The notes under the pieces were generated by a model. That model was not told the origin of the DNA. It did no database searches and was given only the letters and a program-made list of their open reading frames with translations. Shown piece by piece: positions 1 through 8,192 of a DNA stretch of 64,000 nucleotides. The stretch comes from an uncultured Bradyrhizobium sp. Lineage in GTDB: Bacteria; Pseudomonadota; Alphaproteobacteria; Rhizobiales; Xanthobacteraceae. The stretch lies in contig NZ_CANSMR010000006.1 of assembly GCF_947648125.1 (NCBI RefSeq), positions 248,001-312,000 of the forward strand, read 5' to 3'. How positions within the stretch are numbered: the first letter of the stretch is position 1; the number at the start of each line of letters is the position of its first letter. A program made the position numbers and the translations under genes.

Positions 1-122
1 CGTCCCTGCGAAAGCAGGGACCCATAACCACAGGACCATGTTGTTGAAATGGGCTGTGGCTCCAGCTCTGCAAGCCAATTCGCATTCGTGGTTATGGGTC
101 CCGGCTCAAGGCCGGGACGACA
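1..122. repeat. Dispersed intergenic palindromic repeat
   Basis: The left part (CGTCCCTGCGAAAGCAGGGA, then CCCATAACCA) is answered at the right by TGGTTATGGG followed by CCCGGCTCAAGGCCGGGACG. The two ends can pair into a long imperfect hairpin around a non-conserved middle. Elements of this style are scattered between genes in Bradyrhizobium genomes. The element may be cut by the window edge. About 105 bp with nothing recognisable separate it from the stop of the first gene. Confidence 0.6.
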
Positions 123-229
123 TCGAATTTGTTGCACGGTCTGTGAGTCATACGCGCGCTGTCGCGACGCGAATTGCCTCAGCTTTGCGTCTCGTCCCAC
201 CCTCTCATTGAACAGAGCGCGCAGGGGGC

Positions 230-1456
230 CTATTCGCTGCCGACCTCGCCGGTGATGATGTTGCCGAACAGCTTCCAGCTCTCGCCTTCGAATCGCATCA
301 GCTGCGACTGTTCGATCGGACGGAAGTCAGTCGCGCTGGTATTGATCCTGATCCCGGGCAGGATCATCTTCGGCGCAAAGTCCTTCAGGCCGACGGCCTG
401 CTTCATCACGTTCTCGCGCGTGAGATCGTCGCCGCACTGCTTGAGCACCTGCGCGAGCGTTTGTGCGGCAGCGTAGCCATAGACGTGATTGCCGTTGGTC
501 TTGTCGCCGTCGGGCATGTACTTGTCCATGAACGCCCGCCATTCCCTGGTTTCGGCATCATCATTCCAGATCGTGTCGGTCGGATCCTTGAGGTAAGCGA
601 CCGAGATGATGCCCTGCGAATGCTCGATGCCGGCGGCGCGCATGACAGAGGCGACCGACGTCGCGGTCGAGGTCAGGAAGAAGGTCGGCTTCCAGCCGAG
701 CTCGGCGACCTTCTTGATGGTCTGCGCCGCGCCCTTCGGCGCCGCCCAGGTGAACAGGATGTCGGCGCCGGAGGCGCGCAGCGCCACGATCTGCGAATCC
801 AACGTCGGATCGGTCAGCTCGTAGGATTTGTCGGCGACGATCATGCTGCTCGCCTTGTCGCCGAGGCCGTCGCGCAGCCCCTTGAGCGCATCCTTGCCGG
901 CATCGTCGTTCTGCCAGAGCACCGCGATCTTGCCGTTCGGGAATTTGTCGAGGATGTATCTGGCGTAGATCCGCCCTTCGCTCTGATAGTTCGGCTGCCA
1001 GCCCATCGTCCAGGGAAAGCCTTGGGGATCGCCGAAGCGCGTCGCGCCTGATGCGATGAAGAGGTGAGGGACCTTCTTGCCGTTGAGATATTTCTGGATC
1101 GCGACATTGGGCGCGGTGCCGAGCGGCTGGAACACCAGCAGCACTTCGTCGCCCTCGACCAGCTTGCGCGCCTGCTCGACCGATTTCGGCGGCGAGAAGC
1201 CGTCGTCGTAGCTGACGAAGTTGATCTTGCGGCCGTTGATACCGCCTTGATCGTTGATCATCCTGAAATAAGCCGCCTCGGTCCGGCCGATCGCGCCATA
1301 GGCCGAAGCAGGGCCGCTATAGGGCATGATGTTGCCGATCTTGATCTCGGTATTCGAGACCCCCGGGCCGTAGTTCTTCTGCGCGAGCGCCGGCGACAGC
1401 GCGCCGATCGTCACTGCAGCCGCCAGGCACGCACGAAGCCAAAATCCGTCCAACAT
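230..1456 (-). CDS. ABC transporter substrate-binding protein, branched-chain amino acid type
   Basis: 408 residues. A hydrophobic N-terminal signal peptide ends near residue 26 (PALAQ), so the mature protein should be periplasmic. It then has the type I periplasmic-binding (Leu/Ile/Val-binding, Peripla_BP_6) pattern: IKIGNIMPYSGPASAYG near residue 38, the GGINGRKI segment, and GTAPNVAIQKYLNGK. No permease or ATPase genes lie beside it, so it is an orphan binding protein that must borrow a transporter or act as a receptor. It is clearly paralogous to the protein encoded at 50759-51970. It is divergent from a flavin monooxygenase with a LacI-type palindrome between them, which suggests it captures the substrate or an inducer of that enzyme. 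The ligand cannot be read from sequence. Confidence 0.85.
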   Translation of the reverse strand: MLDGFWLRACLAAAVTIGALSPALAQKNYGPGVSNTEIKIGNIMPYSGPASAYGAIGRTEAAYFRMINDQGGINGRKINFVSYDDGFSPPKSVEQARKLVEGDEVLLVFQPLGTAPNVAIQKYLNGKKVPHLFIASGATRFGDPQGFPWTMGWQPNYQSEGRIYARYILDKFPNGKIAVLWQNDDAGKDALKGLRDGLGDKASSMIVADKSYELTDPTLDSQIVALRASGADILFTWAAPKGAAQTIKKVAELGWKPTFFLTSTATSVASVMRAAGIEHSQGIISVAYLKDPTDTIWNDDAETREWRAFMDKYMPDGDKTNGNHVYGYAAAQTLAQVLKQCGDDLTRENVMKQAVGLKDFAPKMILPGIRINTSATDFRPIEQSQLMRFEGESWKLFGNIITGEVGSE

Positions 1457-1556
1457 CCCTCAGTCACTCCCTGATGTGATCGCCTTGTGACGTATCGGCG
1501 GCTCCCCTTCGGGGCCGGCGCGTTGACGCCCGGCGACAATTATCGTATGCGCTTCC

Positions 1557-1578
1557 AGTCTGGAAACGTTTCCAGACT
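1557..1578. promoter_or_regulatory. LacI-family operator, perfect 22-bp palindrome
   Basis: A perfect inverted repeat with core TGGAAACGTTTCCA (1561-1574) lies between the divergent binding protein and monooxygenase genes, 53 bp before the monooxygenase ATG. A palindrome with a central CG flanked by AAA/TTT is the usual LacI/GalR-family operator form, and a LacI-family gene lies just beyond the monooxygenase. Which regulator binds is inferred. Confidence 0.7.
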
Positions 1579-1630
1579 AGCGCGCGTTCCCACCGATGGC
1601 AATATTCCTGCGGCCGGAGAGATGTGACAA

Positions 1631-3262
1631 ATGAGCAGACTGGAGCAGACGAGCCCGGACCGTGGCGCGAGGCCGCCGTTGATCGCCGAATGCGATGCGG
1701 TCGTGGTCGGTGCCGGCTTCGGCGGGCTGTATGCGATCTACCGGTTGCGCGAGCTCGGGCTGAAGGTGATCGGCATCGAGGCGGCGTCCGACGTCGGCGG
1801 CACCTGGTACTGGAATCGCTATCCCGGCGCGCGCTGCGACATACCGAGCCTGTTCTATTCGTACACCTGGTCGGAGGAGCTGCGGCAGGAATGGCGCTGG
1901 AGCGAGAAATACGCCGCCCAGCCGGAGATCCTGCGCTACGCCCAGCGCGTCGCCGACCGGTTCGATCTGCGCTCTATGATCCGCTTCGACACCCGCGTGA
2001 CCAGCGCCGACTGGGACGAAGCAGGCGAGAGCTGGACGTTGCGCACCGATCGCGGCGATTGCATCGTCGCATCGACTTGCGTGATGGCGACCGGCAATCT
2101 CTCGGTGCCCAACAAGCCGAAGCTCGCGGGCCTCGAACGCTTTCGCGGACCGGTCTATCACACCGGGCAGTGGCCGCATCAGGAGATCGACTTTTCCGGC
2201 TTGCGCGTTGCCGTGATCGGCACCGGCTCCTCGGGTGTGCAGACGATCCCGATGGTCGCAAAGGCGGCGAGCCGCCTGACCGTATTCCAGCGCACGCCGA
2301 ACTACTCGGTGCCTGCACGCAATGCGCCGCTGTCCGAAGCCGACATCGCAGCCGCCGAGCCCATGATCGCGAAATATCGCGAAAGCCTCGAGACGCCGGA
2401 ATTCGGGCGGGTCCCTGCGAATGCCTTCGACGCACCGGTGCCCGAGCGTGACGCGCAGTGGGCGCGCTATGAACAGCTTTGGGAGCAGGGCGGCGGCGGC
2501 ATCCTGACCGCGTTCCCGAACATCCTGACCGACGAGGCCGTCAACGACGTCGCCTGCGATTTCGTGCGCGACAAGATCCGCGGCATCGTGAATGACCGGG
2601 CGACGGCGGAGGCGCTGTCACCGAAGGATTATCCGCTCGGCGTCAAGCGCATCTGCATCGATACCGGTTACTTCGCGACCTATAATCTGCCGCATGTCGA
2701 GCTGGTCGATTTGCGCACGGAGCCGCTGGAGACCGTCACCGAGACCGGCGTCGAAACCGCGACGCGAGCCTTTGCGCTCGACGCACTGGTGCTGGCGACG
2801 GGCTATGACGCGATGACCGGGGCGCTCGCCGCGATGCGGATCCGCGGGCGCGACGGCACGACCCTGAAGGAGGCCTGGGCCGACGGGCCCAGCGCCTATC
2901 TCGGCCTGATGGTGTCGGGCTTTCCGAACCTGTTCGTCGTGACCGGACCGGGTAGCCCTTCTGTGATCGGCAATGTGATCCATGCCTGCGAGAACCATGT
3001 CGAATGGATCACGGCTTGCCTCGGCGGCATGCGCGCCAAGGGATTGACGCAGATCGAGCCGGAACACGACGCCGAGCGCGCCTGGATGGCGCATGTTGCC
3101 GATGCCGCCAGCCGCACGCTCTATCCGAAGGCCAATTCCTGGTACCAGGGCGCCAACATCGCGGGCAAGCCGCGGGTGTTCATGCCCTATGTCGGCCAGG
3201 GCTACCGGCACCGTATCGCGCAGATCGCGCAGCGCAACTATGAAGGTTTCGTGCTGCGCTGA
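1631..3262 (+). CDS. Baeyer-Villiger-type flavin-containing monooxygenase
   Basis: 543 residues, the usual size for a type I Baeyer-Villiger monooxygenase, an FAD- and NADPH-dependent enzyme converting ketones to esters or lactones. Visible signatures are the N-terminal Rossmann motif GAGFGG (near residue 27), the DVGGTWYWNRYPGARCD stretch typical of cyclohexanone-monooxygenase relatives, the family fingerprint FRGPVYHTGQWP, and the second nucleotide motif GTGSSGVQ. The ATG follows a GGAGAG ribosome-binding sequence. The LacI-type palindrome upstream and the convergent LacI gene downstream suggest substrate-inducible expression. The substrate (cyclic, aliphatic or aryl ketone) is not predictable. 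Confidence 0.85.
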   Translation: MSRLEQTSPDRGARPPLIAECDAVVVGAGFGGLYAIYRLRELGLKVIGIEAASDVGGTWYWNRYPGARCDIPSLFYSYTWSEELRQEWRWSEKYAAQPEILRYAQRVADRFDLRSMIRFDTRVTSADWDEAGESWTLRTDRGDCIVASTCVMATGNLSVPNKPKLAGLERFRGPVYHTGQWPHQEIDFSGLRVAVIGTGSSGVQTIPMVAKAASRLTVFQRTPNYSVPARNAPLSEADIAAAEPMIAKYRESLETPEFGRVPANAFDAPVPERDAQWARYEQLWEQGGGGILTAFPNILTDEAVNDVACDFVRDKIRGIVNDRATAEALSPKDYPLGVKRICIDTGYFATYNLPHVELVDLRTEPLETVTETGVETATRAFALDALVLATGYDAMTGALAAMRIRGRDGTTLKEAWADGPSAYLGLMVSGFPNLFVVTGPGSPSVIGNVIHACENHVEWITACLGGMRAKGLTQIEPEHDAERAWMAHVADAASRTLYPKANSWYQGANIAGKPRVFMPYVGQGYRHRIAQIAQRNYEGFVLR

Positions 3263-3279
3263 GAGCGCCGGCTCCTTCC

Positions 3280-3364
3280 GTCATTGCGAGGAGCGAAGCG
3301 ACGAAGCAATCCATCGTTCCGCACGCTCGGTGGCAGTGGATTGCTTCGCGTCGCTCGCAATGAC
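3280..3364. repeat. Palindromic repeat between monooxygenase and lacI-type gene
   Basis: GTCATTGCGAGGAGCGAAGC at the left pairs with GCTCGCAATGAC at the right, and GAAGCAATCCA pairs with TGGATTGCTTC, enclosing a short variable loop. This is the widely dispersed rhizobial intergenic hairpin. Placed between two convergent genes it could also stop transcription from both sides. Confidence 0.7.
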
Positions 3365-3394
3365 GTGGATGGAGTGGAGCTATCTGATCGAATG

Positions 3395-3412
3395 ACTGGA
3401 ACCGTTTCCAGT
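3395..3412. promoter_or_regulatory. Second LacI-type operator half a cluster away
   Basis: TGGAACCGTTTCCA (3397-3410) inside an 18-bp near-palindrome, ACTGGAACC/GTTTCCAGT, differs from the perfect site at 1557-1578 by one core base. It lies between the 3' ends of the convergent monooxygenase and lacI-type genes, where no promoter is expected. It may be an auxiliary operator for DNA looping. Confidence 0.5.
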
Positions 3413-3431
3413 AACGGCTTGTTTCGCCGGA

Positions 3432-4478
3432 CTACTTCCGACCTCGCGCGGGCGCCGGCGGCGCGGCGCAGGAATGCCGCAGGATGAAGCGCGTCGGCAG
3501 GAACACCGGGGCGCCGCTGTCGGCCTTGTCGGGCTCGCGGATCTGTTCCAGCAACAGCCGCGCAGCGGTGCGGCCGACCTCGTTCATGTCCCAGCTCAAG
3601 GCCGAGATCGCGGGCGTCGCATGGCGGGCGAGATCAGTGTCTCCGCTGCACACGATCGATACGTCCTGCGGATAGCGCAGGCCGTTGCTGGTGATCGCCT
3701 CCAGCACCTCGGCCAGCATGCTGGTGCCGAGCGAGATGATCGCGGTCGGCGGTTTCGTCGATTGCAGCAGCTGGCACACCGAGCTGAAGGCGGTGTTGGC
3801 GCCCTGCATATGCGGGCGGATCAGGCTGGGATCGACCTCGATCTTGGCTTCCTGATGCGCCTGCCGGTAGCCCGCGAGCCGCTCCGTGCTCGGCAACACC
3901 GCGGCGCTGCCGGTCAGCAACGCGATCCGGCGATGGCCGAGGCCGATCAGGTAGCGCGTCGCTTCCAGCGCGCCGCCGCGGTGATCGACGCGAACCATGA
4001 CGCTATCGGGCACCTCGCGGTCGACGGTGACGCAGGGCAGGTCGAGCGTCGCCAGTCCCTTCATGAAATCCTTGTGCGAATTGTCACCGGCGAACAGCAG
4101 CAATCCGTCCATCTGGCGCCGCCGCACCGCCGACAGGAACGCCGCCTCGCGCGCCTCCTCATGCTTGGTCGCCGCCAGCATCAAGAGGAAGCCGGCGCGC
4201 TGGAATTCCTCCTCCGCCGCGCTCACCATGCCGGTGTAGTGTGGGTTGGAGAAATCGGCCACCATACAGCCGATCGTGTTGGACGCCCGCGAGCGCAGCG
4301 CCTGCGCCGCCTGGTCGGGCTCGAAGCCGAGACGCTTCACCGCGCGCATGATGCGCGCATGCAGTTCCGCGCTGGTATAGATGCCGCCATTGAGCGTGCG
4401 GCTGACGCTTGAGACGGAGACGCCGGCCTCGGCCGCGACGTCACGAATCGTCGGTCGTGTCCGTCGCGTCCTGGTCAT
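3432..4478 (-). CDS. LacI/GalR-family transcriptional regulator
   Basis: 348 residues from the ATG that begins MTRTRRTRPTIRDVAAEAGV; the frame stays open further upstream but without family resemblance. The N-terminal helix-turn-helix (residues about 9-30, IRDVAAEAGVSVSSVSRTLN) and hinge region are followed by the periplasmic-binding-like sensor domain (NTIGCMVADFSNPHYTGMV onward). It should bind a palindromic operator as a dimer and release it on binding a small ligand. The two TGGAAACGTTTCCA-like sites at 1557 and 3395 flank the adjacent monooxygenase gene and are the obvious targets. The effector is unknown; the LacI family usually senses sugars but here the neighbourhood is oxidative catabolism. 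Confidence 0.85.
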   Translation of the reverse strand: MTRTRRTRPTIRDVAAEAGVSVSSVSRTLNGGIYTSAELHARIMRAVKRLGFEPDQAAQALRSRASNTIGCMVADFSNPHYTGMVSAAEEEFQRAGFLLMLAATKHEEAREAAFLSAVRRRQMDGLLLFAGDNSHKDFMKGLATLDLPCVTVDREVPDSVMVRVDHRGGALEATRYLIGLGHRRIALLTGSAAVLPSTERLAGYRQAHQEAKIEVDPSLIRPHMQGANTAFSSVCQLLQSTKPPTAIISLGTSMLAEVLEAITSNGLRYPQDVSIVCSGDTDLARHATPAISALSWDMNEVGRTAARLLLEQIREPDKADSGAPVFLPTRFILRHSCAAPPAPARGRK

Positions 4479-4642
4479 CGGTCGTCGGGCCCTGTCGGTT
4501 CGGCATTGCCGCCGTCCGTCGCGCCAGTTGCGGCGGGCAGAAGACGGCACCACCGAATCTAATCAGGCTCGGCCCCGAATCTCAAATGATTCCTATCGCC
4601 AGGCCACCGGGCCGATACGTTCCTTAGGGCGAGACCGTGGTG

Positions 4643-5380
4643 TCACGCCGATGCGGGCCGGTCGAAATAAGCGAACGCGGCGCTGGTCAGGCCGCCCAGC
4701 AGCGACCAGAACACCAGGCTGGTCAGCGTGACTGCGACGACGAACTGATGCGACAATGACGAGGGCACGTTGGTCTCGACATGCTCGAGCTCGGGCGCGC
4801 CGATCAGATGCGGCAGCATGATCAGGACCACGCCGGCGATGGCGGCCGGCATCGAGCGCCGGAACACGATCAGTCCGAGGCCGGCTGATGTCGCCAGCAC
4901 CGCTGTGGTCCACCAGATCTGACGCGAGAGCAGTGGGGCAGCAGGAACGCCCGGCAGTTCAGGCGGCAGCCCAAGGCCCGGCGCAATGGTGAAAACGGCA
5001 AAGCCTGCGAGGCCCCACATCAACCCTTCGTGCCAGGAGGTCGGCTCGCCGGTCGCGCCACTGCGAATCGAAAAGAAGCCGCACAACAGTAGCGCAAAGC
5101 CGATCCCGGTCAGGATGTTTGCGCCTGCCGTATAGAGGTTGCGCTCCAGCCCGTCGCGCGGTTCCCACGCCTCGGCGCCATGATCATGATCCGCATGATC
5201 GTGGACGAGGATGGCCCGCGGTTGCGCGGCGGCTTCGTGCTTGTGCTCGGCCGCCTTCTCGTAGACCTCGGCCTTCAGGATCAGCGGAACGGTGCCGAAC
5301 TGCTGGACCGCGGTGACGATCAGGCCAACGATGAATCCGGCAATGACCGAGGAGAAGACGATCGAGCGAAACGTGCTCAT
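4643..5380 (-). CDS. cbtA: Cobalt transporter subunit CbtA
   Basis: 245 residues, start chosen at MSTFRSIVFSS, 10 bp after the cbtB stop. Several hydrophobic segments (N-terminal helix near residues 5-25, later ones near 95-115, 130-150, 175-195 and 210-235) mark an inner-membrane protein. A soluble loop near residues 45-75 is rich in histidine and aspartate (HKHE, HDHADHDHG), typical of CbtA and suited to Co(II) binding. CbtAB is a predicted B12-linked cobalt uptake system known mainly from comparative genomics. It is the last gene of the minus-strand run cobU-bluB-unknown-cbtB-cbtA, feeding cobalt to the chelatase encoded downstream (cobN). Confidence 0.9.
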   Translation of the reverse strand: MSTFRSIVFSSVIAGFIVGLIVTAVQQFGTVPLILKAEVYEKAAEHKHEAAAQPRAILVHDHADHDHGAEAWEPRDGLERNLYTAGANILTGIGFALLLCGFFSIRSGATGEPTSWHEGLMWGLAGFAVFTIAPGLGLPPELPGVPAAPLLSRQIWWTTAVLATSAGLGLIVFRRSMPAAIAGVVLIMLPHLIGAPELEHVETNVPSSLSHQFVVAVTLTSLVFWSLLGGLTSAAFAYFDRPASA

Positions 5381-5390
5381 GCGAGCGGGG

Positions 5391-5603
5391 TCAGTGGCAG
5401 GGGAAGGCGTTGGAGTGGCGCACATCGTGCGCGGCGTTGTGGATCACGTCGATGTGCGAGAAGCCGACAACGCCAACGATGAACAGGCCGAGCGACATCG
5501 CCATCAGGGACTGGGCAAGCCGTCCGACCTGTCGGGCGGCGACCGGCAGATGCGTGACTTGTGCTTGCGCGACCTGGGCTTGCGCGGACTGGGACTGGCT
5601 CAT
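5391..5603 (-). CDS. cbtB: Cobalt transporter subunit CbtB
   Basis: 70 residues, starting at the ATG preceded by GGAGAA; that ATG overlaps the previous gene's TGA as ATGA, so translation is probably coupled. It is a single-helix membrane protein: one hydrophobic segment (LMAMSLGLFIVGVVGFSH) followed by a His-rich C-terminus (HIDVIHNAAHDVRHSNAFPCH) that fits the CbtB metal-binding tail. It is paired with cbtA, as usual for this family. The N-terminal Gln/Ala/Ser/Val-rich stretch is probably disordered. Confidence 0.9.
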   Translation of the reverse strand: MSQSQSAQAQVAQAQVTHLPVAARQVGRLAQSLMAMSLGLFIVGVVGFSHIDVIHNAAHDVRHSNAFPCH

Positions 5604-5944
5604 GGTCGTTCTCCACATTCGATTTGGTCGGCTTCTAGCAGCTTTCGAGCGATGTCGCGACTGGTAAGATGCAGATTTGTTCCAACAGGGATGTGCTTGC
5701 GCAGGATCTTGGCGCGTGCCGCGGCCCTGAACGCGTCTTCAAACCGTGTGAAATAACCGATGCAGCCGTCCGGCGTCGGGTCGGCGCCAAGCAATGTCCG
5801 AAACGCGCCCCGATGCACCGCGCAGATGGCGCCGTGCTCCGGGAGCGGAAAAACCAGGGAGGCAATGTCGGCGCGCCAGTGGGCAGCGCTGTTCTCGGCG
5901 CCGCTGCCGGTCGGAGATTGGTCAGCGCCGGATGGTGAATTCAT
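5600..5944 (-). CDS. Conserved-looking protein of unknown function in the cobalamin/cobalt operon
   Basis: 114 residues, starting MNSPSGADQS. The start overlaps the end of bluB by 23 bp and its stop overlaps the cbtB start as ATGA, so it is embedded in the operon and very likely translated. I do not recognise the family. It has no signal peptide or membrane helix. Features seen are a PLPEHG motif, cysteines at about 41, 61 and 110, several histidines (AHW, EHGAICAVHRG, KHIP, LHLTS), and a helical FEDAFRAAARAKILRK segment. The spread of Cys and His could bind metal, but no classical motif is present. Given its position between bluB and the cobalt importer, a role in B12 or cobalt handling is a guess. 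Confidence 0.7.
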   Translation of the reverse strand: MNSPSGADQSPTGSGAENSAAHWRADIASLVFPLPEHGAICAVHRGAFRTLLGADPTPDGCIGYFTRFEDAFRAAARAKILRKHIPVGTNLHLTSRDIARKLLEADQIECGERP

Positions 5945-6590
5945 CCGGACCTCGTCGCGATTCCCACTTGGCCTGCTCAAGCTCCGGACGGTCGCACTCC
6001 GCCTGGGGGTAGCCGATGCACAGGTAGCCGATGAATTTCCACGTATCAGGTATCTCCAGGATCTCTTGAACGCGGCCTGGATTGAGGATCGAGACCCAGC
6101 CGAGCCCGATGCCTTCCGCGCGCGCGGCGAGCCACATCGCGCAGATCGCGGCGACCACGGAATATTCTGTCGTCTCCGGCATCGTCGCGCGCCCGAGACC
6201 GGAGCCGATCTGGTCGGACTTTTCGGCAAACACAGCCAGATGGCCGGGCGCCTCTTCGAGGCCAGATAGCTTCAATGCTGCATATTTCGCTGCGCGCTCA
6301 CCGGAATAGGATCGCAGCGCGTCGGCGTTGCAGGTCTTGAAGTCCTCGATGACAGCGCGGCGCCGTGCCGCATCGTCGACAATGACGAACCGCCAGGGCT
6401 GGCTCAACCCGACCGAAGGCGAAAGGCAGGCGATCGCGATCAGCCGCTCGATCGTACCGTCGGGCAGCGGATCGGTTCGGAAGCGGCGCACGTCGCGCCG
6501 CCACACGAACAGCTCGTGCAGTTGCCGGCGAAACGCATCGTCGAATGCGACCATCGCGGGGCCTTTGGCGGGATCGATCGCGTTGCTCAT
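5922..6590 (-). CDS. bluB: 5,6-dimethylbenzimidazole synthase BluB
   Basis: 222 residues. BluB is an oxygen-dependent, nitroreductase-fold enzyme that fragments reduced FMN to make 5,6-dimethylbenzimidazole, the lower ligand of cobalamin. Family features are visible: the FMN-contact region VWRRDVRRFRTDPLP near residue 30, the LSPSVGLSQPWRFV segment near 56-69, and the C-terminal IGYLCIGYPQAE. It starts on an ATGA overlap with the cobU stop and ends inside the following small gene, so it is co-transcribed with cobU, cbtB and cbtA. Its presence indicates the organism makes true B12 aerobically rather than a pseudo-cobamide. Confidence 0.95.
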   Translation of the reverse strand: MSNAIDPAKGPAMVAFDDAFRRQLHELFVWRRDVRRFRTDPLPDGTIERLIAIACLSPSVGLSQPWRFVIVDDAARRRAVIEDFKTCNADALRSYSGERAAKYAALKLSGLEEAPGHLAVFAEKSDQIGSGLGRATMPETTEYSVVAAICAMWLAARAEGIGLGWVSILNPGRVQEILEIPDTWKFIGYLCIGYPQAECDRPELEQAKWESRRGPDEFTIRR

Positions 6591-7090
6591 TTCAATTTCA
6601 TCGGCAGGCCCGCTACGACGAACTCGACCTCGTCCGCCGCGCCGGCAATGCTCTGGTTCATGAGACCTGCGGCGTCGCGGAAGGTCCGCGCCAGTGCGTT
6701 ATCGGGCACGATGCCGAGGCCAACCTCGTTGGTGACCATGATGACCGGGCTGCGCTGGCGCGGCAACGCGGTCGCCAGCCGCGCGACTTCCTGCGACCAG
6801 TCGCGCTCCGCATGCAGCAGATTGGACAGCCACAGCGTCAGGCAATCGACCAGCCTTGCGCCGCCGCCATCGGTCTCGGCCAGTGCCTCCACCAGGTCGA
6901 GCGGCACCTCGCGTTCGATCCAGTCGCTGCCGCGGCGTGCGCGATGCCTGGCGATGCGCTCATCCATCTCCGCGTCGAGCGCCTCGGCAGTCGCAACATA
7001 GACCGGCTGACCTGGAAAGCTGCGCGCGCGCAATTCGGCGCGGCGGCTTTTTCCGGACCGGGCTCCGCCGGTGATCAGAATGACGGCCAT
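6587..7090 (-). CDS. cobU: Adenosylcobinamide kinase / adenosylcobinamide-phosphate guanylyltransferase
   Basis: 167 residues, starting MAVILITGGARSGKS; upstream in-frame sequence is not related. The P-loop GGARSGKS (residues 8-15) is the nucleotide site of the CobU/CobP family, which phosphorylates adenosylcobinamide and then attaches GMP to form AdoCbi-GDP in nucleotide-loop assembly. Further family segments are VYVATAEALDAEMDERIARHR, LVDCLTLWLSNLL and VTNEVGLGIVP. It is called cobP in the old Pseudomonas denitrificans nomenclature. It is the first gene of the minus-strand operon and is divergent from cbiB across about 150 bp. Confidence 0.95.
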   Translation of the reverse strand: MAVILITGGARSGKSRRAELRARSFPGQPVYVATAEALDAEMDERIARHRARRGSDWIEREVPLDLVEALAETDGGGARLVDCLTLWLSNLLHAERDWSQEVARLATALPRQRSPVIMVTNEVGLGIVPDNALARTFRDAAGLMNQSIAGAADEVEFVVAGLPMKLK

Positions 7091-7103
7091 ATGGTCTCCT
7101 GTT

Positions 7104-7139
7104 GCGAACCGGTATCCGCTTCGCCTCGAAAACGCTCTA
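7104..7139. repeat. Partial dispersed repeat in cobU-cbiB spacer
   Basis: GCGAACCGGTATCCGCTTCG followed by CCTCGAAAACGCTCTA looks like the short dispersed element common between Bradyrhizobium genes. It is placed from memory of that consensus. No B12-box sequence is visible in the rest of this 150-bp divergent spacer. Confidence 0.4.
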
Positions 7140-7239
7140 ACCACCAATCGCAGCAAAAGACAAAGCCGAAATCCGTCCCGGAGGGCTTGCACTCGGCCGA
7201 CGTCTTGCGCATCAGGGGGATCGCGGTGAGGAGAGGCGC

Positions 7240-8181
7240 GTGGGTTTTGCGGGAGCGATGGCGGTGGCGATGGCTGTGGACGCCTTGATCGGCTGGCCGG
7301 CTTGGCTGTTTGCCCGCATCGGCCATCCCGTGACCTGGCTCGGCCGGCTGATCCATCTCGTCGATACCGCCTGGAACCGGGCTTCCGATCCGCCGGCGTT
7401 TCGTCGCGCCGCCGGTGTCGCGGCCGCCATCCTGGTGATCGCGCTGGCGACGGCGCTGGGTTGGGCCGTGCAGTCTCTGCTCGCATCCGGATGGGTTCGC
7501 GTCGTCCTTGTCGGTGTGTTGGCGTGGCCGCTGGTGGCGCTGCGCTCGTTGCATGATCATGTCGCGGCAGTGGCCAATCCGCTTGTCTCCGGCGACATCG
7601 CGGCCGCGCGTGTGGCGGTCGCGCAGATCGTCGGACGTGATCCGGCAACGCTCGACGACGCCGGCATCGCGCGCGCGACCATCGAGAGCCTTGCCGAGAA
7701 TGCATCCGACGGCATCGTCGCCCCGGTGTTCTGGGGCGCGCTGTTCGGCCTGCCGGGAATTCTTGGCTACAAGGCGATCAACACGCTGGACTCGATGATC
7801 GGCCATCGCACCGAGCGGCACGAGGCGTTCGGCTGGGCCGCCGCCCGGATCGACGATCTCGCCAATCTCATCCCGGCGCGGCTGACCGGCCTTCTGTTCG
7901 TGCTGCTTGCTCCGCGCTTCTCGCAGGCGTGGTCCTGCATGTTGCGCGATGCGCGGCGCCATCGCTCGCCGAATGCAGGCTGGCCGGAAGCGGCGATGGC
8001 CGGCGCACTCGGTGTGCGGCTCAGCGGGCCTCGCATCTATCACGGCAGTATCGCGGATGAGCCCTGGCTGAACGAGGGCGGGCGTGATCCGGCTGCCGCT
8101 GATATCCCCACCGGGCTGAAACTCTATCGTTACGCCATGATGCTGTTGGCCGCGGCGTTCGTGGCCCTGGCGCTGGCGTGA
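7240..8181 (+). CDS. cbiB: Adenosylcobinamide-phosphate synthase CbiB
   Basis: 313 residues from a GTG preceded by GAGGAGAGG. It is an integral membrane enzyme that condenses adenosylcobyric acid with (R)-1-amino-2-propanol (phosphate) to give adenosylcobinamide (phosphate). Signatures are DALIGWPAWLFARIGHPVTW at the N-terminus, the conserved RATIESLAENASDGIVAPVF region near residue 150 and the GHRTERHEAFGWAAARIDD loop, with hydrophobic segments around 50-110, 165-185, 215-230 and the C-terminus. In aerobic nomenclature it is cobD. It overlaps the following decarboxylase gene, with which it shares the aminopropanol branch of the pathway. Confidence 0.95.
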   Translation: MGFAGAMAVAMAVDALIGWPAWLFARIGHPVTWLGRLIHLVDTAWNRASDPPAFRRAAGVAAAILVIALATALGWAVQSLLASGWVRVVLVGVLAWPLVALRSLHDHVAAVANPLVSGDIAAARVAVAQIVGRDPATLDDAGIARATIESLAENASDGIVAPVFWGALFGLPGILGYKAINTLDSMIGHRTERHEAFGWAAARIDDLANLIPARLTGLLFVLLAPRFSQAWSCMLRDARRHRSPNAGWPEAAMAGALGVRLSGPRIYHGSIADEPWLNEGGRDPAAADIPTGLKLYRYAMMLLAAAFVALALA

Positions 8182-8192
8182 AGGAGCGGCGC

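Noticed and set aside
7091-7239. A second cobalamin riboswitch between cobU and cbiB
   Set aside because: No B12 box or GCCCCC core block was found on either strand, only a partial dispersed repeat.
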